Of a stretch of 64,000 nt of DNA, positions 33,722-43,426 are shown piece after piece; position 1 is the first letter of the stretch; every line of letters begins with the position of its first letter. Source of the stretch: Byssovorax sp. (GTDB lineage Bacteria > Myxococcota_A > Polyangia > Polyangiales > Polyangiaceae); assembly GCA_025362495.1 (NCBI GenBank), contig JANYGI010000034.1, positions 1 to 64,000 on the forward strand, given 5' to 3'. The position numbers were made by a program, and so were the translations under genes. The notes under the pieces are model-generated. The model worked only from the letters and a program-made list of their open reading frames with translations, did no database searches and was not told where the DNA came from.

Positions 33722-35635
33722 ATGAACCGCAAACGAGTCGAGCCCCAGCAACCCTCGCAAGAGGACACCTCGCGCGCGGGCGGGCGCGTGCATGGCTACC
33801 CACGGCCGCTGCTCCGGCGCACGGACTGGACCTCACTCAATGGCACCTGGTCCTTCGCGTTCGATCCGAAGGCGACGTGGAGAGCGCCGCACGAGGTCGC
33901 CTGGGACCGCACGATCGAGGTCCCCTTCTCGCCCGAGACGCCGCGGAGCGGCGTGGGAGACACCGGGCTCTTCCGCGTCACGTGGTACCAGCGCCTGATC
34001 GAGGTGCCCGCGCTCCGCCCGGGAGAGCGGCTGATCCTCCACTTCGGCGCCGTGGACTACGAGGCCACGGTGTGGCTGGGGTCGAGCCGCGTCGCCCACC
34101 ACACCGGCGGATACACGCCCTTCAGCATCGACATCACGGAGATCGCCGCCGGGGCTCGCGCGCTCGAGCTCACCGTGCGCGCCGAGGACGATCCCGCCGA
34201 TCTGGCGAAGCCGCGCGGCAAGCAAGACTGGCAGCTCGAGCCTCACTCCATCTGGTATCCGCGCACGAGCGGGATCTGGCAGACGGTGTGGATGGAGCGC
34301 GTGCCGGCGACTTCGATCGCTCGGCTTAGCTGGGCGTCGAGCCTCGATCGGTGGGAGCTCGACTTCTACGCGAGGGTCGGGGGCGAGCGCCGCGACGATC
34401 TGCGCCTGCGCCTGCGGCTCCGCAACGGATCCGAGCTGCTGGCGGACGACACTTACGCCCTGGTCGCCGGCGAAGTTCACCGGCGGATCGCGCTCTCCGA
34501 TCCGGGGATCGACGACTTCCGGAATGGGCTCCTCTGGAGCCCGGACTCGCCCACGCTGATCGGCGCGGAGATCGAGCTGCTGGGGCGCGACGGCGAGGTC
34601 GTCGACCACGTCCACAGCTATACCGCGCTGCGATCGATCGCCGTGCAGGGGGATCGCATCGTGCTCAACGGGCGTCCGCTCGCGCTGCGGATGGTGCTCG
34701 ATCAGGGGTACTGGCCCGAGAGCGGGATGACGGCGCCGGACGATCACGCGCTCCGGCGCGACGTCGAGCTGGCCAAGGCCATGGGCTTCAACGGCGTACG
34801 GAAGCACCAGAAGATCGAGGATCCCCGCTACTTGTACTGGGCGGACCGGCTCGGCCTGCTGGTGTGGGAGGAGATGCCGAGCGCCTATCGCTTCACGCCG
34901 CGGGCGATCGAGCGCCTCTCGAGCGAGTGGGCGGCGGCGATCGCCCGCGACCGGAGCCACCCCTGCATCATGGCCTGGGTGCCCTTCAACGAGTCCTGGG
35001 GCGTGCCCAACCTCCCGAACAGCGAGCGAGAACGTCAGGCCGTCAAGGCGCTTTACTACCTCACGAAGACGCTCGATCCCAGCCGCCCGGTCATCGGCAA
35101 CGACGGCTGGGAGAGCGTGGCCACGGACATCATTGGCATTCACGACTACGACGCTGATCTCGCCCGGCTCACGCAGCGCTACCACGCCGAGCAGGTCCGG
35201 CCGCGGCTCTTCGAGCGGGAGCGCCCCGGTGGCCGGGTCCTCGTGCTCGACGGACAGGAGCGGAAGATCTGTCACCCCATCGTCTTCTCCGAGTTCGGCG
35301 GCATCGCGCTCCGCGACCCGGGGACCTGGGGTTACTCACGCGCGGACGCGCCGGAGGCCTTCGCGCGCGCCTACGAGGGCCTGCTCGCGGTCGTGCGCTC
35401 GACGGCGCTGTTCTCCGGCTTCTGCTACACGCAGTTCGCCGATACGTACCAGGAAGCCAACGGTCTTCTCTTCGGGGATCGAACCCCGAAGTTTCCGATC
35501 GAAACGATCGCCGCCGCGACGCGCGGCCGCGCTCCTGGACAGCCGTGCTCCGATGCGATGGACCACAGCGCGCTCGACGGCCCGCGCCAGGAAGGCGTGC
35601 TCGAGGGCGAAGAAGTGATGGTGGTGGAGGAGTGA
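33722..35635 (+). CDS. Glycoside hydrolase family 2 protein (beta-galactosidase type)
   Basis: A 637-residue GH2 enzyme. The N-terminal jelly-roll ([40 protein letters not shown]) and Ig-like middle domain lead to the TIM barrel. The catalytic acid is in [11 protein letters not shown] and the nucleophile in [33 protein letters not shown] is typical of GH2. No signal peptide is seen, so it works on imported sugars. The ATG at 33722 has AAAGGGAG about 13 bases upstream; the open frame extends back to 33563 without a better site. Its stop overlaps galT (TGATG). The substrate is probably a beta-galactoside, from context; a glucuronidase or mannosidase is possible. Confidence 0.88.
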   Translation: MNRKRVEPQQPSQEDTSRAGGRVHGYPRPLLRRTDWTSLNGTWSFAFDPKATWRAPHEVAWDRTIEVPFSPETPRSGVGDTGLFRVTWYQRLIEVPALRPGERLILHFGAVDYEATVWLGSSRVAHHTGGYTPFSIDITEIAAGARALELTVRAEDDPADLAKPRGKQDWQLEPHSIWYPRTSGIWQTVWMERVPATSIARLSWASSLDRWELDFYARVGGERRDDLRLRLRLRNGSELLADDTYALVAGEVHRRIALSDPGIDDFRNGLLWSPDSPTLIGAEIELLGRDGEVVDHVHSYTALRSIAVQGDRIVLNGRPLALRMVLDQGYWPESGMTAPDDHALRRDVELAKAMGFNGVRKHQKIEDPRYLYWADRLGLLVWEEMPSAYRFTPRAIERLSSEWAAAIARDRSHPCIMAWVPFNESWGVPNLPNSERERQAVKALYYLTKTLDPSRPVIGNDGWESVATDIIGIHDYDADLARLTQRYHAEQVRPRLFERERPGGRVLVLDGQERKICHPIVFSEFGGIALRDPGTWGYSRADAPEAFARAYEGLLAVVRSTALFSGFCYTQFADTYQEANGLLFGDRTPKFPIETIAAATRGRAPGQPCSDAMDHSALDGPRQEGVLEGEEVMVVEE

Positions 35636-36720
35636 TGTACAAGCGACACCTCACGAAGCCGGATGGGAGACGCCTCGTTCTCTACGGTCGCCGTCCGCTG
35701 CTGGCGGAGATCGAAGCGCCGAGCCCGCTCCGGGTCGGCGCTTCGTCGAGCCCGCACCTGCGCTGGCATCCGCTGCGGGGCGAGTGGGTGGCGTACGCGA
35801 GCCACCGCCAGGATCGGACGTTCCTGCCGCCCGCTTCCTACAATCCCCTCGCGCCGACGACCGGCGCGGGGATCCCGACCGAGGTCCCCGCCGGGGACTG
35901 GGATGTTGCCGTCTTCGAGAACCTGTTTCCGACCCTCACGTCGAACGCGCAAGAGCCTCCCGTCGCCATCGTCGCGACGAGCCCGGGCGAGGGCGCGTGC
36001 GAGGTCGTCGTCTTCACGCAGGATCCCGCGACGTCGCTGGGACAGCTGCCGCTCGTACACCTCGAGATGGTGCTCGAGGCCTGGACCGATCGCTACCTCG
36101 AGCTGGGCGCGCGCGAGGACGTTCGCTACGTCTTTCCGTTCGAGAACCGCGGCGTCGAGGTCGGCGTCACGCTGCCTCATCCGCACGGTCAAATCTACGC
36201 GTACCCGTTCGTCCCGCCCCTCGCCGCGCGCGAGCTCGCGCAGCAGCGGGAGTACCTCGATCGCCACGGACGCGGGCTCCTCGAGGACCACGTGCGCGCC
36301 GAGATCGAAGAGGGGACGCGCACGCTCTACGTCGGCCCGCACGCGGCGGCGTTCGTCCCCGTGTGCGCGCGCTACGCCTACGAGATCTGGGTAGCACCGC
36401 GCCGCGCCGTGCCGTCTCTCCCCGAGCTCACCGCCGAGGAGCGCGCCGACTTCGCACGCGCGCTCAAGACGGCGCTGCTCGAGCTGGATGGCCTGTGGGG
36501 CCGCCCGATGCCTTATGTGCTGGTCGTGCACCAGGCCCCGACCGACGGCTCGCTTCATCCCGAGGCGCACCTCCACGTCGAGATTTACCCTGCGTACCGC
36601 ATGCCGGATCGCCTCAAGTATCTCGCCGGCAGCGAGATCGGCGCGGGCGTCTTCACCGCCGACACGCTCCCCGAGCAGAAGGCGGCCGAGCTGCGCGCCG
36701 TGGAGGTGTCGCTTGAATGA
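35635..36720 (+). CDS. galT: Galactose-1-phosphate uridylyltransferase
   Basis: A 361-residue HIT-superfamily enzyme that transfers UMP from UDP-glucose to galactose-1-phosphate. The nucleophilic histidine lies in TLPHPHGQIYAYPF, and VAVFENLFPTL, RYAYEIWVAPRRAVPSL and HLHVEIYPAYR are family blocks. The start ATG overlaps the GH2 stop by one base and GGTGGAGGAG precedes it. The gene ends inside the start of galK. Together with galE and galK this gives a full Leloir route. Confidence 0.95.
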   Translation: MYKRHLTKPDGRRLVLYGRRPLLAEIEAPSPLRVGASSSPHLRWHPLRGEWVAYASHRQDRTFLPPASYNPLAPTTGAGIPTEVPAGDWDVAVFENLFPTLTSNAQEPPVAIVATSPGEGACEVVVFTQDPATSLGQLPLVHLEMVLEAWTDRYLELGAREDVRYVFPFENRGVEVGVTLPHPHGQIYAYPFVPPLAARELAQQREYLDRHGRGLLEDHVRAEIEEGTRTLYVGPHAAAFVPVCARYAYEIWVAPRRAVPSLPELTAEERADFARALKTALLELDGLWGRPMPYVLVVHQAPTDGSLHPEAHLHVEIYPAYRMPDRLKYLAGSEIGAGVFTADTLPEQKAAELRAVEVSLE

Positions 36721-37831
36721 GCGGGCCTCTGCGCCGACCTTCGAAGAGCTCTTCGGTCGCGCGCCGGAGGTCCACGCCACCGCGCCCGGCCGCGTGAACC
36801 TGATGGGCGAGCACACCGACTACAACGACGGCTACGTGCTCCCGACGGCGATCCCGCAGCGTACCCGCGTGGATCTCGCGCGGCGCGACGACGGCACAGC
36901 GCAGGTGTGGAGCGCCGATGTCGAGAGCGGCCCCACGCCGTCGCGCTACGTGCTCGGCGAAGAGGCGCGGGGTCGAGGCTTCCTCGACTACGTGCAAGGA
37001 GTCACGCGCGCCCTGCGCGAGCAGGGGATCGTGCTCCCGGGGTTCGACGCGCGCATCGCGTCGGAGGTGCCCGTCGGCGCGGGGCTGTCGTCGAGCGCCG
37101 CCCTCTCGGTGGCGCTGCTCCGCGCGCTCCGCCTCGCGTTCGGGCTGCCCCTCGACGACGTTCGTATCGCCCTGCTCGGGCAGCGCGCCGAGAACGATCT
37201 CGTCGGCGCGCCCGTTGGCGTCATGGATCCGATGGCGTCGAGCCTGGCCACCAGCGGGAGCGCGCTCTTCCTCGATACGCGCTCGCTCGCGTACGAGATC
37301 GTGCCGATCCCGGCCGCGATCGAGCTGGTGGTGATCGACTCCGGCGTCCCGCACAGCCACGCCACGGGCTCGTACCGCGCGCGGCGAGCCGAGTGCGCGC
37401 GCGCGTGCGCGCTGCTCGGCGTGGCGTCGCTCCGCGATCTCACGCTCGCCGACCTCGATCGCGGCGCGCCAGCGCTGCCCGAGCTGCTGCTCCGCCGCGC
37501 GCGCCACGTGCTCACCGAGAACGCGCGCGTGCTCGCGGTGGTCGCCGCGCTGCGATCGGGCGACATCGCAGCGCTCCCGCCCCTCTTCGCGGCGTCGCAC
37601 GCGTCGATGCGCGACGACTTCGAGGTGTCGGTGCCGGCCGTCGATCGGCTGGTGGCGCTCGCGGACGCCGAGCCGGACGTCGTCGGTGCGCGGCTGACCG
37701 GCGGCGGCTTCGGCGGCGCGGTCGTCATCCTCGTCCAGCGCGGGCGCGGAGGCGCCGTGGCCGCGCGCGTCGCCGGGGCCTACGAAGCCAGCTCGGGAGT
37801 TCCTCCCAGGGTGCTTGTTCCCGTGGCGTAG
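36713..37831 (+). CDS. galK: Galactokinase
   Basis: A 372-residue GHMP kinase phosphorylating galactose at O1. The signature GRVNLMGEHTDYNDGYVLP is near residue 23, the ATP loop VPVGAGLSSSAALSVAL follows, ENDLVGAPVGVMDPMASSL carries the catalytic Asp region, and TGGGFGGAVVIL is the C-terminal motif. The start is TTG at 36713, eight bases inside galT, with GGAGG six bases upstream; no in-frame ATG lies before the domain. It is the last gene of the seven-gene galactose operon. Confidence 0.95.
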   Translation: MNERASAPTFEELFGRAPEVHATAPGRVNLMGEHTDYNDGYVLPTAIPQRTRVDLARRDDGTAQVWSADVESGPTPSRYVLGEEARGRGFLDYVQGVTRALREQGIVLPGFDARIASEVPVGAGLSSSAALSVALLRALRLAFGLPLDDVRIALLGQRAENDLVGAPVGVMDPMASSLATSGSALFLDTRSLAYEIVPIPAAIELVVIDSGVPHSHATGSYRARRAECARACALLGVASLRDLTLADLDRGAPALPELLLRRARHVLTENARVLAVVAALRSGDIAALPPLFAASHASMRDDFEVSVPAVDRLVALADAEPDVVGARLTGGGFGGAVVILVQRGRGGAVAARVAGAYEASSGVPPRVLVPVA

Positions 37832-37968
37832 CGCTCCGGGCCGGCGCGACGAGGCTATCTTTCGATCGGCGAGACGACCCCGAGGCACGCACGCCGGGAG
37901 TCCGAGCACACACTCGCTCTCCCTCGAGCCGGGGTGTCCACGGAAGCGGGTCAGGTTCGCTCCGCGCA

Positions 37969-39198
37969 TCACTCCGGCTGCCAGACGCTCACGCACGGCG
38001 AGGCGCCGCTGGCCGCGGGCGCCGTCGACGCCCAGAGCGCGGCCTCCGCGAAATCCGGCTTCAAGAGCCCTTCGCGGAGCAAGGCCGCATACGAGATCAC
38101 TGGCCCCTGGAACATCAGGCGGGCGTCGTCGTACGCGTAGCCGGTTCCGACGAGGCCAACGCCGTCGGCGCGGAGCGAGAACGCGGGAGAGTTGAACTCG
38201 AGCGCCCGACCAGCGTCGTTGCTGCAGCTCGTCAGCGCGTAGTGGAGCAGGCGATCAACGCTCACCACGGCGTCCTGGATCCGGAGCAGGCGGCCCGTCT
38301 TCACATCCACGTTGAACAGACCTGCTCCGTGGTTCAGCGACGGGTGAGCCGATTGGGTCGCGTAGGTGCTCCCGAACGTTTGCAGCACCAGAACGTGGGT
38401 GTCGAGGAAGTCGACGTGGAAGCCGCCGGTCGTGGAGAGGATGCGCCCGAACCCGGCCTGCTGGTCCTCTTTGCACGCGCGCGTGTGCTTCACGGTCTCC
38501 TCGTCGCGGATGCTCGCCGGGGTGTTCGCGAGCACCGTGCGCTGGAATTCACGCTCGATTTCGCCCGTGGCCAGGCCGAGCACCACGGGGAAGCGGCGAT
38601 CGAGCTCGCAGAACGGGCTCCGGTCGGGCGGCACGAAATCGGTGGTCCGGACGTTCAGCCGCTGACGCCGGGTGCCAATCGTCACGTGCGAAGGTACGGA
38701 TAGAATGAAGGCGTGACGCGCCTTCCCGTCGGCAGACGTCCAGTCGCCGCGCAGCGTGCCGTCACCGTCGCACGTCCCGCGAAACGTGGCGGTGACCGCG
38801 CCGGAGTGGCTCTCTTCCAGCACGAAACGCGTCTCGTGCTCGACCCTCCCCGCGAGGGGGATATCGTCAGTGACATCGTCGTAGAAGTACGCTCCAGCGA
38901 GCGCGTCGCCGGTGCGCTTGACGCGAAGAAACGCCGTCGCGCCGCCCAGCGCTCCGGACACGCCTCGATCGAAGGTGCATCCCGCCGGAGGCAGCGCCGA
39001 GGGCAGGGGCGGCGACGCCGACGAGACGGCGGATGCGGACAGCAACGGTGGTGAGGAAGCGGTCGAGATCGGCCCAGCGCGCCCCTCGACCGCGTCGGGA
39101 GCCCGCTTGCACGCAGCGAGCAGCACCGCGGCGCCCAGGCCGACCCGTCGCCAGCGCGCGCTCCACCGCCGGAGCTGCATCGCCAAGAGTGACCTCAT
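37969..39198 (-). CDS. Uncharacterised lipoprotein (DUF3298/RsiV-like region)
   Basis: A 409-residue protein with an Arg-rich start, a hydrophobic core and a lipobox LLAAC, then a Ser/Pro/Ala linker of about 40 residues. The N-terminal folded part (GGATAFLRVKRTGDALAG, YFYDDVTDDIPLAGRVE, ATFRGTCDGDGTLRGDW) looks like a beta-rich domain. The C-terminal part (STYATQSAHPSLNHGAGLFN, VDVKTGRLLRIQDAV, FSLRADGVGLVGTGYAYD) resembles DUF3298-type domains of extracytoplasmic proteins. A start at residue 7 is possible. It is convergent with galK and not obviously linked to it. Function unknown. Confidence 0.7.
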   Translation of the reverse strand: MRSLLAMQLRRWSARWRRVGLGAAVLLAACKRAPDAVEGRAGPISTASSPPLLSASAVSSASPPLPSALPPAGCTFDRGVSGALGGATAFLRVKRTGDALAGAYFYDDVTDDIPLAGRVEHETRFVLEESHSGAVTATFRGTCDGDGTLRGDWTSADGKARHAFILSVPSHVTIGTRRQRLNVRTTDFVPPDRSPFCELDRRFPVVLGLATGEIEREFQRTVLANTPASIRDEETVKHTRACKEDQQAGFGRILSTTGGFHVDFLDTHVLVLQTFGSTYATQSAHPSLNHGAGLFNVDVKTGRLLRIQDAVVSVDRLLHYALTSCSNDAGRALEFNSPAFSLRADGVGLVGTGYAYDDARLMFQGPVISYAALLREGLLKPDFAEAALWASTAPAASGASPCVSVWQPE

Positions 39199-39371
39199 TC
39201 AATCGTGGATACTCGCCGTGGCCGGTGGTGGCAAGCGCCCTTCCAGTCGGAGGTACCGCGCGACGCCCATCCCGCCGCGTCGCGTGGGTCGCCGTCGACT
39301 GCGCGCCGTGAGACGTCATCGCGCGCTGGGCTTCTCCGCGGCGGCTTCCCCGCGAAGAGCTCGAGCGCGGG

Positions 39372-40067
39372 TCACCAGGGCAGGATCCCGGCGGCATCCT
39401 GGAACGTGCCTGTCGGCCCGTCCTTCCCGATGGTCGCGAGCCTCACGATGGCGTCGGTGCCCTGCTCGACCGTCTGCGGTCCGGAGTTGTGATTGAGATC
39501 CGTCGCCGTGTACCCGGGATCGACGACGTTGATCCGCATCCCCGGCAGGGCCTTGGCATATTGCACGGTGAGCATGGTGACCGCCGATTTCGACGAGCAA
39601 TACGCGAGCGCGACGACCTTCGACTCGATCCGGCTCTGGTCGTGAACGACCTCGAACGAGCCGAGCCCGCTCGCCACGTTGACGATCACCGGATTCGCCG
39701 AGGCCTGCAGCAGCGGCAGCATGGCATGGGTGACGCGGACGATGCCGAAGACGTTGGTCTCGTAGACGCTGCGCGCGGCGTCCGCGGTGACGTCCTGCGG
39801 AGCGCCCATCGCTCCCGCGATACCGGCGTTGTTGATCAAGACATCCAGTCCGCCCGGTTGCTGCTGGATCCAGGCGGCGGCGGCCGCGACCGAGGCGTCG
39901 TCGGTGACGTCGAGTTGCACGAAGCGCGCGCCGAGGCGCTGAGCGGCCGCTTCGCCGCGCTCCCGGTCGCGTGCGCCCAGGTAAACGGTGTGCCCGAGGG
40001 CGATGAGGCGACGTGCGGTTTCAAAGCCGAGGCCCTTGTTGGCGCCCGTGATCAGCGTGTTGGTCAT
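39372..40067 (-). CDS. Short-chain dehydrogenase/reductase
   Basis: A 231-residue classical SDR. TLITGANKGLGFETARRLI binds the nucleotide, LDVTDDASVA and LINNAGIAGAMGAP follow, IVNVASGLGSF holds the active Ser and LAYCSSKSAV is the YxxxK motif. The first glycine loop (GANKGLG) suggests carbonyl-reductase-type NADPH enzymes. It is divergent from a LysR gene with only 57 bp between start codons, the usual layout of a LysR regulator and its target. Substrate unknown. Confidence 0.92.
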   Translation of the reverse strand: MTNTLITGANKGLGFETARRLIALGHTVYLGARDRERGEAAAQRLGARFVQLDVTDDASVAAAAAWIQQQPGGLDVLINNAGIAGAMGAPQDVTADAARSVYETNVFGIVRVTHAMLPLLQASANPVIVNVASGLGSFEVVHDQSRIESKVVALAYCSSKSAVTMLTVQYAKALPGMRINVVDPGYTATDLNHNSGPQTVEQGTDAIVRLATIGKDGPTGTFQDAAGILPW

Positions 40068-40124
40068 GCGGGCCAAATTAACATGTGCCGGGGAATGAAC
40101 CAGCGAATAATATAGATACAACCC

Positions 40125-41048
40125 ATGAACGTGCTTCATACGAGATCGCTCGATCTCAACCTCCTTCCCGTCCTCGTCGCCGTGGCGGACTGCGGCTCCG
40201 TCACCGGCGCCGCCGCGCGTCTCTATCTCACTCAATCGGCCGTCAGCGCGGCGCCAGGCCGCTTGAGGTCCGCGGTCGGCGAGCCGATCGTCATCCGCCA
40301 TGGTCGCGGCGTCGTGCTCACGGAGCGAGGAGCGCGGTTGGTCGCCGAGGCGCGCCCCCACCTCGACGCTATCGTCCAGGCCGCCCTCCAGCCCGCGCGC
40401 TTCGATCCCATGGCGACCGACGTCACCCTGAGGCTCGGGCTCGCCGACATCGCCGACGAATGGCTCCTCCCGCCGCTGCTACGCTTCCTCGAAGCCGAAG
40501 CGCCGCGGATGCGCCTCGTGTGCAGCCCGATCCAGTCTCGCACCGTCAACGAAGCGCTCGCGACTCGCCGTATCGATCTCGCCGTCACCGTGGCCGATGA
40601 GCTTCCAGCGTCGGTCGCCCGGCGGACGCTGGTCAAGAGCAACTTCGTGTGCCTCTTCGACCCGCGCTTCGTTCGCCTGGGAGCGCGCCCCACCGAGCGC
40701 GCGTATCTGGCCCAGGATCATGTCATCGTCTCCTACAATGGCGACTTTCGCGGCGTCATCGAGGAGACCTTCGGCCGCGAGCGCCGCGTGCGGTGCTCGG
40801 TGCAAAGCTTCAGCGCCATCGGTGCCATCGTCGACGGCGGTCGCCTCGTCGCCACGATCCCCGTGGTCTTTGCGCCGCACATCCTTCAGCTCCGGCCGCA
40901 CCTGCGGATATCCCCCATCCCGTTCCCCCATGAGCCAGGCGACATCGATCTCCTCTGGCCAACGGCCCTCGACGTCGATCCCGCCTGCCGCTTCGTCCGC
41001 GAAGCGATCATCCGCATCGCCGACGCTGGAAAGAAGCCTTCTCGCTAG
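40125..41048 (+). CDS. LysR-family transcriptional regulator
   Basis: A 307-residue regulator. The N-terminal winged helix-turn-helix reads LDLNLLPVLVAVADCGSVTG then AAARLYLTQSAVSAAPGRLR, with Ala-Pro in place of the common His/Leu before GRLR. The effector domain begins VTLRLGLADIADEWLLPPL and includes RRIDLAVTVADELPASVARR and LVATIPVVFAPHILQLRP. It shares a 57-bp promoter region with the divergent SDR gene and probably controls it. The effector is not predictable. Confidence 0.92.
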   Translation: MNVLHTRSLDLNLLPVLVAVADCGSVTGAAARLYLTQSAVSAAPGRLRSAVGEPIVIRHGRGVVLTERGARLVAEARPHLDAIVQAALQPARFDPMATDVTLRLGLADIADEWLLPPLLRFLEAEAPRMRLVCSPIQSRTVNEALATRRIDLAVTVADELPASVARRTLVKSNFVCLFDPRFVRLGARPTERAYLAQDHVIVSYNGDFRGVIEETFGRERRVRCSVQSFSAIGAIVDGGRLVATIPVVFAPHILQLRPHLRISPIPFPHEPGDIDLLWPTALDVDPACRFVREAIIRIADAGKKPSR

Positions 41049-41244
41049 GCGCTCCGAGCCCCGCGCGCGGGCCACTCGCCGTCCATGAGTCGATATCTCG
41101 AGCCTGTGGCAGCAACCGGTGAATGGCCATCGAGGGGGCAAGCACGCTGCTTCCGCCGGTGGCCGTGCCGGTGGTCGGTTCGCCGACGCTGGCGGCGGTC
41201 CCCCGAGGAACCGCCGTTGCCGAGGCTGGAGCCTCGCTCGGGGC

Positions 41245-42489
41245 TCAGCGCCGGCGCCTTCGCGCGGCCATCAACGCGAGCGCGAGCGCAGCGAACGCCG
41301 GGCCGGACGGGGCCTTTGCCGGCGCCGCCGGGGCCGAGCAGCTGCCGTGAAGCGGGCCGTCATCCGTCACGCCGGAAGAGCTCGTCTCCCCCTGGGACGG
41401 GGCGCCGCCGCCCCCCGCGCCGCCGACGCCCGCACCGTCGCTGCCCGCGCCGCCGCCGCCCGCGCCGCCGTCGCCGCCTGCACCGCTGCCACTCGTACCG
41501 CTGCCACTCGTGCTCGAGGTCGTCATCGACGGCGGCGGGCCGGGCTCCACGTGCACGTTCACCTGGAGCACGTCGTCTTTGGGGCCGCCGCTGTCGGCGA
41601 ACCAGGTGACGCCCTCGGCGACGAGCCCGAAGTACGGAGCGAAATCACCGGCCTTCTGCGCGGTCAAATCCCACTCGAAGTGGCCTGTCCCGCCCGGCGC
41701 GACGTCCGCCGCGAGCGTCGAGACGCGCGTCGGCGAGAGCCACGTGTCCGCCGCGAAGGGGCTCGTCTTGTCACGCGGGATCGGCGCGAGCTTCACGACG
41801 CCGGCGGGCCACTTGACCGTTCCGGTGTTCTTCAGGTCGATTGACCCCGTCTGCTTCTGGTACTGCTTCAGTTGAATCGACGGCGCCGACGCGAGCGGCC
41901 ACGACTGCCCGACGTAGCTGGCCGCCCACACGTCGCCCACGGCGTCTTGGCCGAAGTCCGAGAGGGCCTGGTAGGCGTGCGCGAGTCGGTTCGACGAGGC
42001 GCAGGTGCCGCAGATCTCGTACTTGTTCTGGAACGCGTAGACCGCGCTCGGCACCGTAGTCGCGGCCTTGAGGTCCGAGAAGCCGTATCCGACGTTGGTG
42101 AACTCCCACCAGATGAACTCGAGCTGGAGCTTGAGGGCGTACTTGCTCTGACCGGTCTTCCCCGCGTACCAGACGACGTTGGCATTGGACGTCGTGTCCC
42201 ACCGGCCGCCCGCCGACCACTGCGCGATGCCGCGACCCGGTCCGCCGCCGTACTGCGACACGGTCGGGTCCATGCTCGACTCCTGGTCGAGGTTGCCGAT
42301 GATGCCAGCCGACTGCACCGGCGTGAGGCCCTTGGCGAGGAAGAAGTCGAACGCGATCTTGTCGTTCGCGTTCTCGGTGACCGCTTCGCTCACCTCCGCG
42401 ATTGGCTCGCCGGAGGTGCTGTCATTGACCGCGCAACCCGTGATGAAGAGGAGCGTGAGCGCGGTGAGGCGCGACCCGTGGTGTCCCAT
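41245..42489 (-). CDS. Phage-tail-lysozyme-like lipoprotein with MYXO-CTERM-like tail
   Basis: A 414-residue protein. The signal ends in a lipobox LLFITGC. Residues about 40-170 (IAFDFFLAKGLTPVQSAGII, GNLDQESSMDPTVSQYGGG, GRGIAQWSAGGRWD) match the phage tail lysozyme family, with the Glu of LDQESS as the likely catalytic residue. A beta domain follows (TGTVKWPAGVVKL, GTGHFEWDLTAQKAGDF), then about 60 residues of Ser/Gly repeats, a Cys-containing segment, a hydrophobic stretch and RRRRR at the end. Lipobox plus C-terminal sorting tail in one protein is unusual. The ATG at 42489 is chosen over 42513. Probable surface peptidoglycan hydrolase, perhaps for prey lysis. Confidence 0.78.
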   Translation of the reverse strand: MGHHGSRLTALTLLFITGCAVNDSTSGEPIAEVSEAVTENANDKIAFDFFLAKGLTPVQSAGIIGNLDQESSMDPTVSQYGGGPGRGIAQWSAGGRWDTTSNANVVWYAGKTGQSKYALKLQLEFIWWEFTNVGYGFSDLKAATTVPSAVYAFQNKYEICGTCASSNRLAHAYQALSDFGQDAVGDVWAASYVGQSWPLASAPSIQLKQYQKQTGSIDLKNTGTVKWPAGVVKLAPIPRDKTSPFAADTWLSPTRVSTLAADVAPGGTGHFEWDLTAQKAGDFAPYFGLVAEGVTWFADSGGPKDDVLQVNVHVEPGPPPSMTTSSTSGSGTSGSGAGGDGGAGGGGAGSDGAGVGGAGGGGAPSQGETSSSGVTDDGPLHGSCSAPAAPAKAPSGPAFAALALALMAARRRRR

Positions 42490-42717
42490 GAAGGTCGCCC
42501 CGGTGCGACGCACGTGCCATCGCCAGCTCTGCGAAAAATCCGGGCTGCGCCGCTAGAAGAGTGGATCGCGTGCGATCCTGGTGTGGGGAACGCGTGCCCC
42601 ACCCCGAGCCACACCGCGTATGTGAACCTTCGCTCAGGCCAGGGATTCAGCATCACATTACAGACCATCGGTGGAGGCGCCTACGACGATCCTCACGTGT
42701 CTTCGCCGTGCGTGCGC

Positions 42718-43350
42718 TCACGCCGCCGCGAACGGCGTCTCGTGTTGCTCCTTCTCGTAGGCGAGAGCGGCGCGCACGGCGGGGCGGCTCCGGTGAAGTG
42801 CATGGTAGCGGCTGAGCGTCGGGAAGCGGTCCAGTGCCACGCCCGCTCTGGGCAGGAGGGTCACGGCCCAGAACAGGTAGGCATCGGCCACCGTGAAGGC
42901 CCCTCCGAGCAAGGCGTCCCGCGACTCGAGTCGCGCGGAGGCGACGCCGAGGCCGCGCCCTGCCGACTCGCGGGCGTACTCCTTCACGGCATCGGGTGAG
43001 GTCGGCGCGTAGATCGCCCAGAGCACATTCTTGTGGATCTCGGTCGACACGAACGATAGCCAACGAAGGAGTTCGTACCGGTCGCTCGGCTCGGGCTCCG
43101 CCGCGGACGCGCTCGTCGGCGTCCGGTCCGCGAGGTACGAGAGAATGGCGACGTTCTCCGTCAGAGCGCGGCCATCGGGGAGCACGAGCGTCGGCACCTG
43201 GCCCATGGGGTTGTCGGCGAAGAGATCCCCGCCGGCTGCCGTTCGTTTCGTCGCCAGATCGACGCGCACCAGCTCGACGTCGAGGCCCGCTTCCCGGCAG
43301 GCGATGTGGGCGGCGAGCGAGCAGGCGAACGGTGAATAGTAGAGTTTCAT
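42718..43350 (-). CDS. Glutathione S-transferase
   Basis: A 210-residue cytosolic GST. The thioredoxin-fold half reads MKLYYSPFACSLAAHIACRE with Ser/Cys near residues 6-10, DNPMGQVPTLVLPDG with the cis-Pro, and LTENVAILSYLADR. The helical half has LLGGAFTVADAYLFWAVTLL with the conserved N-capping Asp. It ends TPFAAA. It is divergent from a TetR gene with 96 bp between start codons, where two matching palindromic operators lie, so TetR repression is likely. Detoxification of an electrophile is the probable role. Confidence 0.93.
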   Translation of the reverse strand: MKLYYSPFACSLAAHIACREAGLDVELVRVDLATKRTAAGGDLFADNPMGQVPTLVLPDGRALTENVAILSYLADRTPTSASAAEPEPSDRYELLRWLSFVSTEIHKNVLWAIYAPTSPDAVKEYARESAGRGLGVASARLESRDALLGGAFTVADAYLFWAVTLLPRAGVALDRFPTLSRYHALHRSRPAVRAALAYEKEQHETPFAAA

Positions 43351-43375
43351 TGGCGTCTTCTCCTGGTCGACAATA

Positions 43376-43394
43376 TTGTCCCGTGTGGTACACA
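43376..43394. promoter_or_regulatory. TetR-type operator, copy 1
   Basis: TTGTCCCGTGTGGTACACA, 26 bp upstream of the GST start. It contains a near palindrome of form TGTxCCxyGTGGxACA and recurs almost unchanged 51 bp away. The pair flanks the divergent GST/TetR promoters. Confidence 0.7.
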
Positions 43395-43426
43395 TATCGA
43401 TGAAGCCGGAGCGCCCGTCAACTATT

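Noticed and set aside
38366-38665. Plus-strand small frames over 38-39 kb
   Set aside because: Antisense to the lipoprotein gene at 37969-39198, without motifs or ribosome sites.
42580-42717. Possible protein fragment reading YVNLRSGQGFSITLQTIGGG upstream of the GST gene
   Set aside because: It looks protein-like for some 35 codons but I cannot assign a family or find a start or partner, so I do not list it as a gene remnant.
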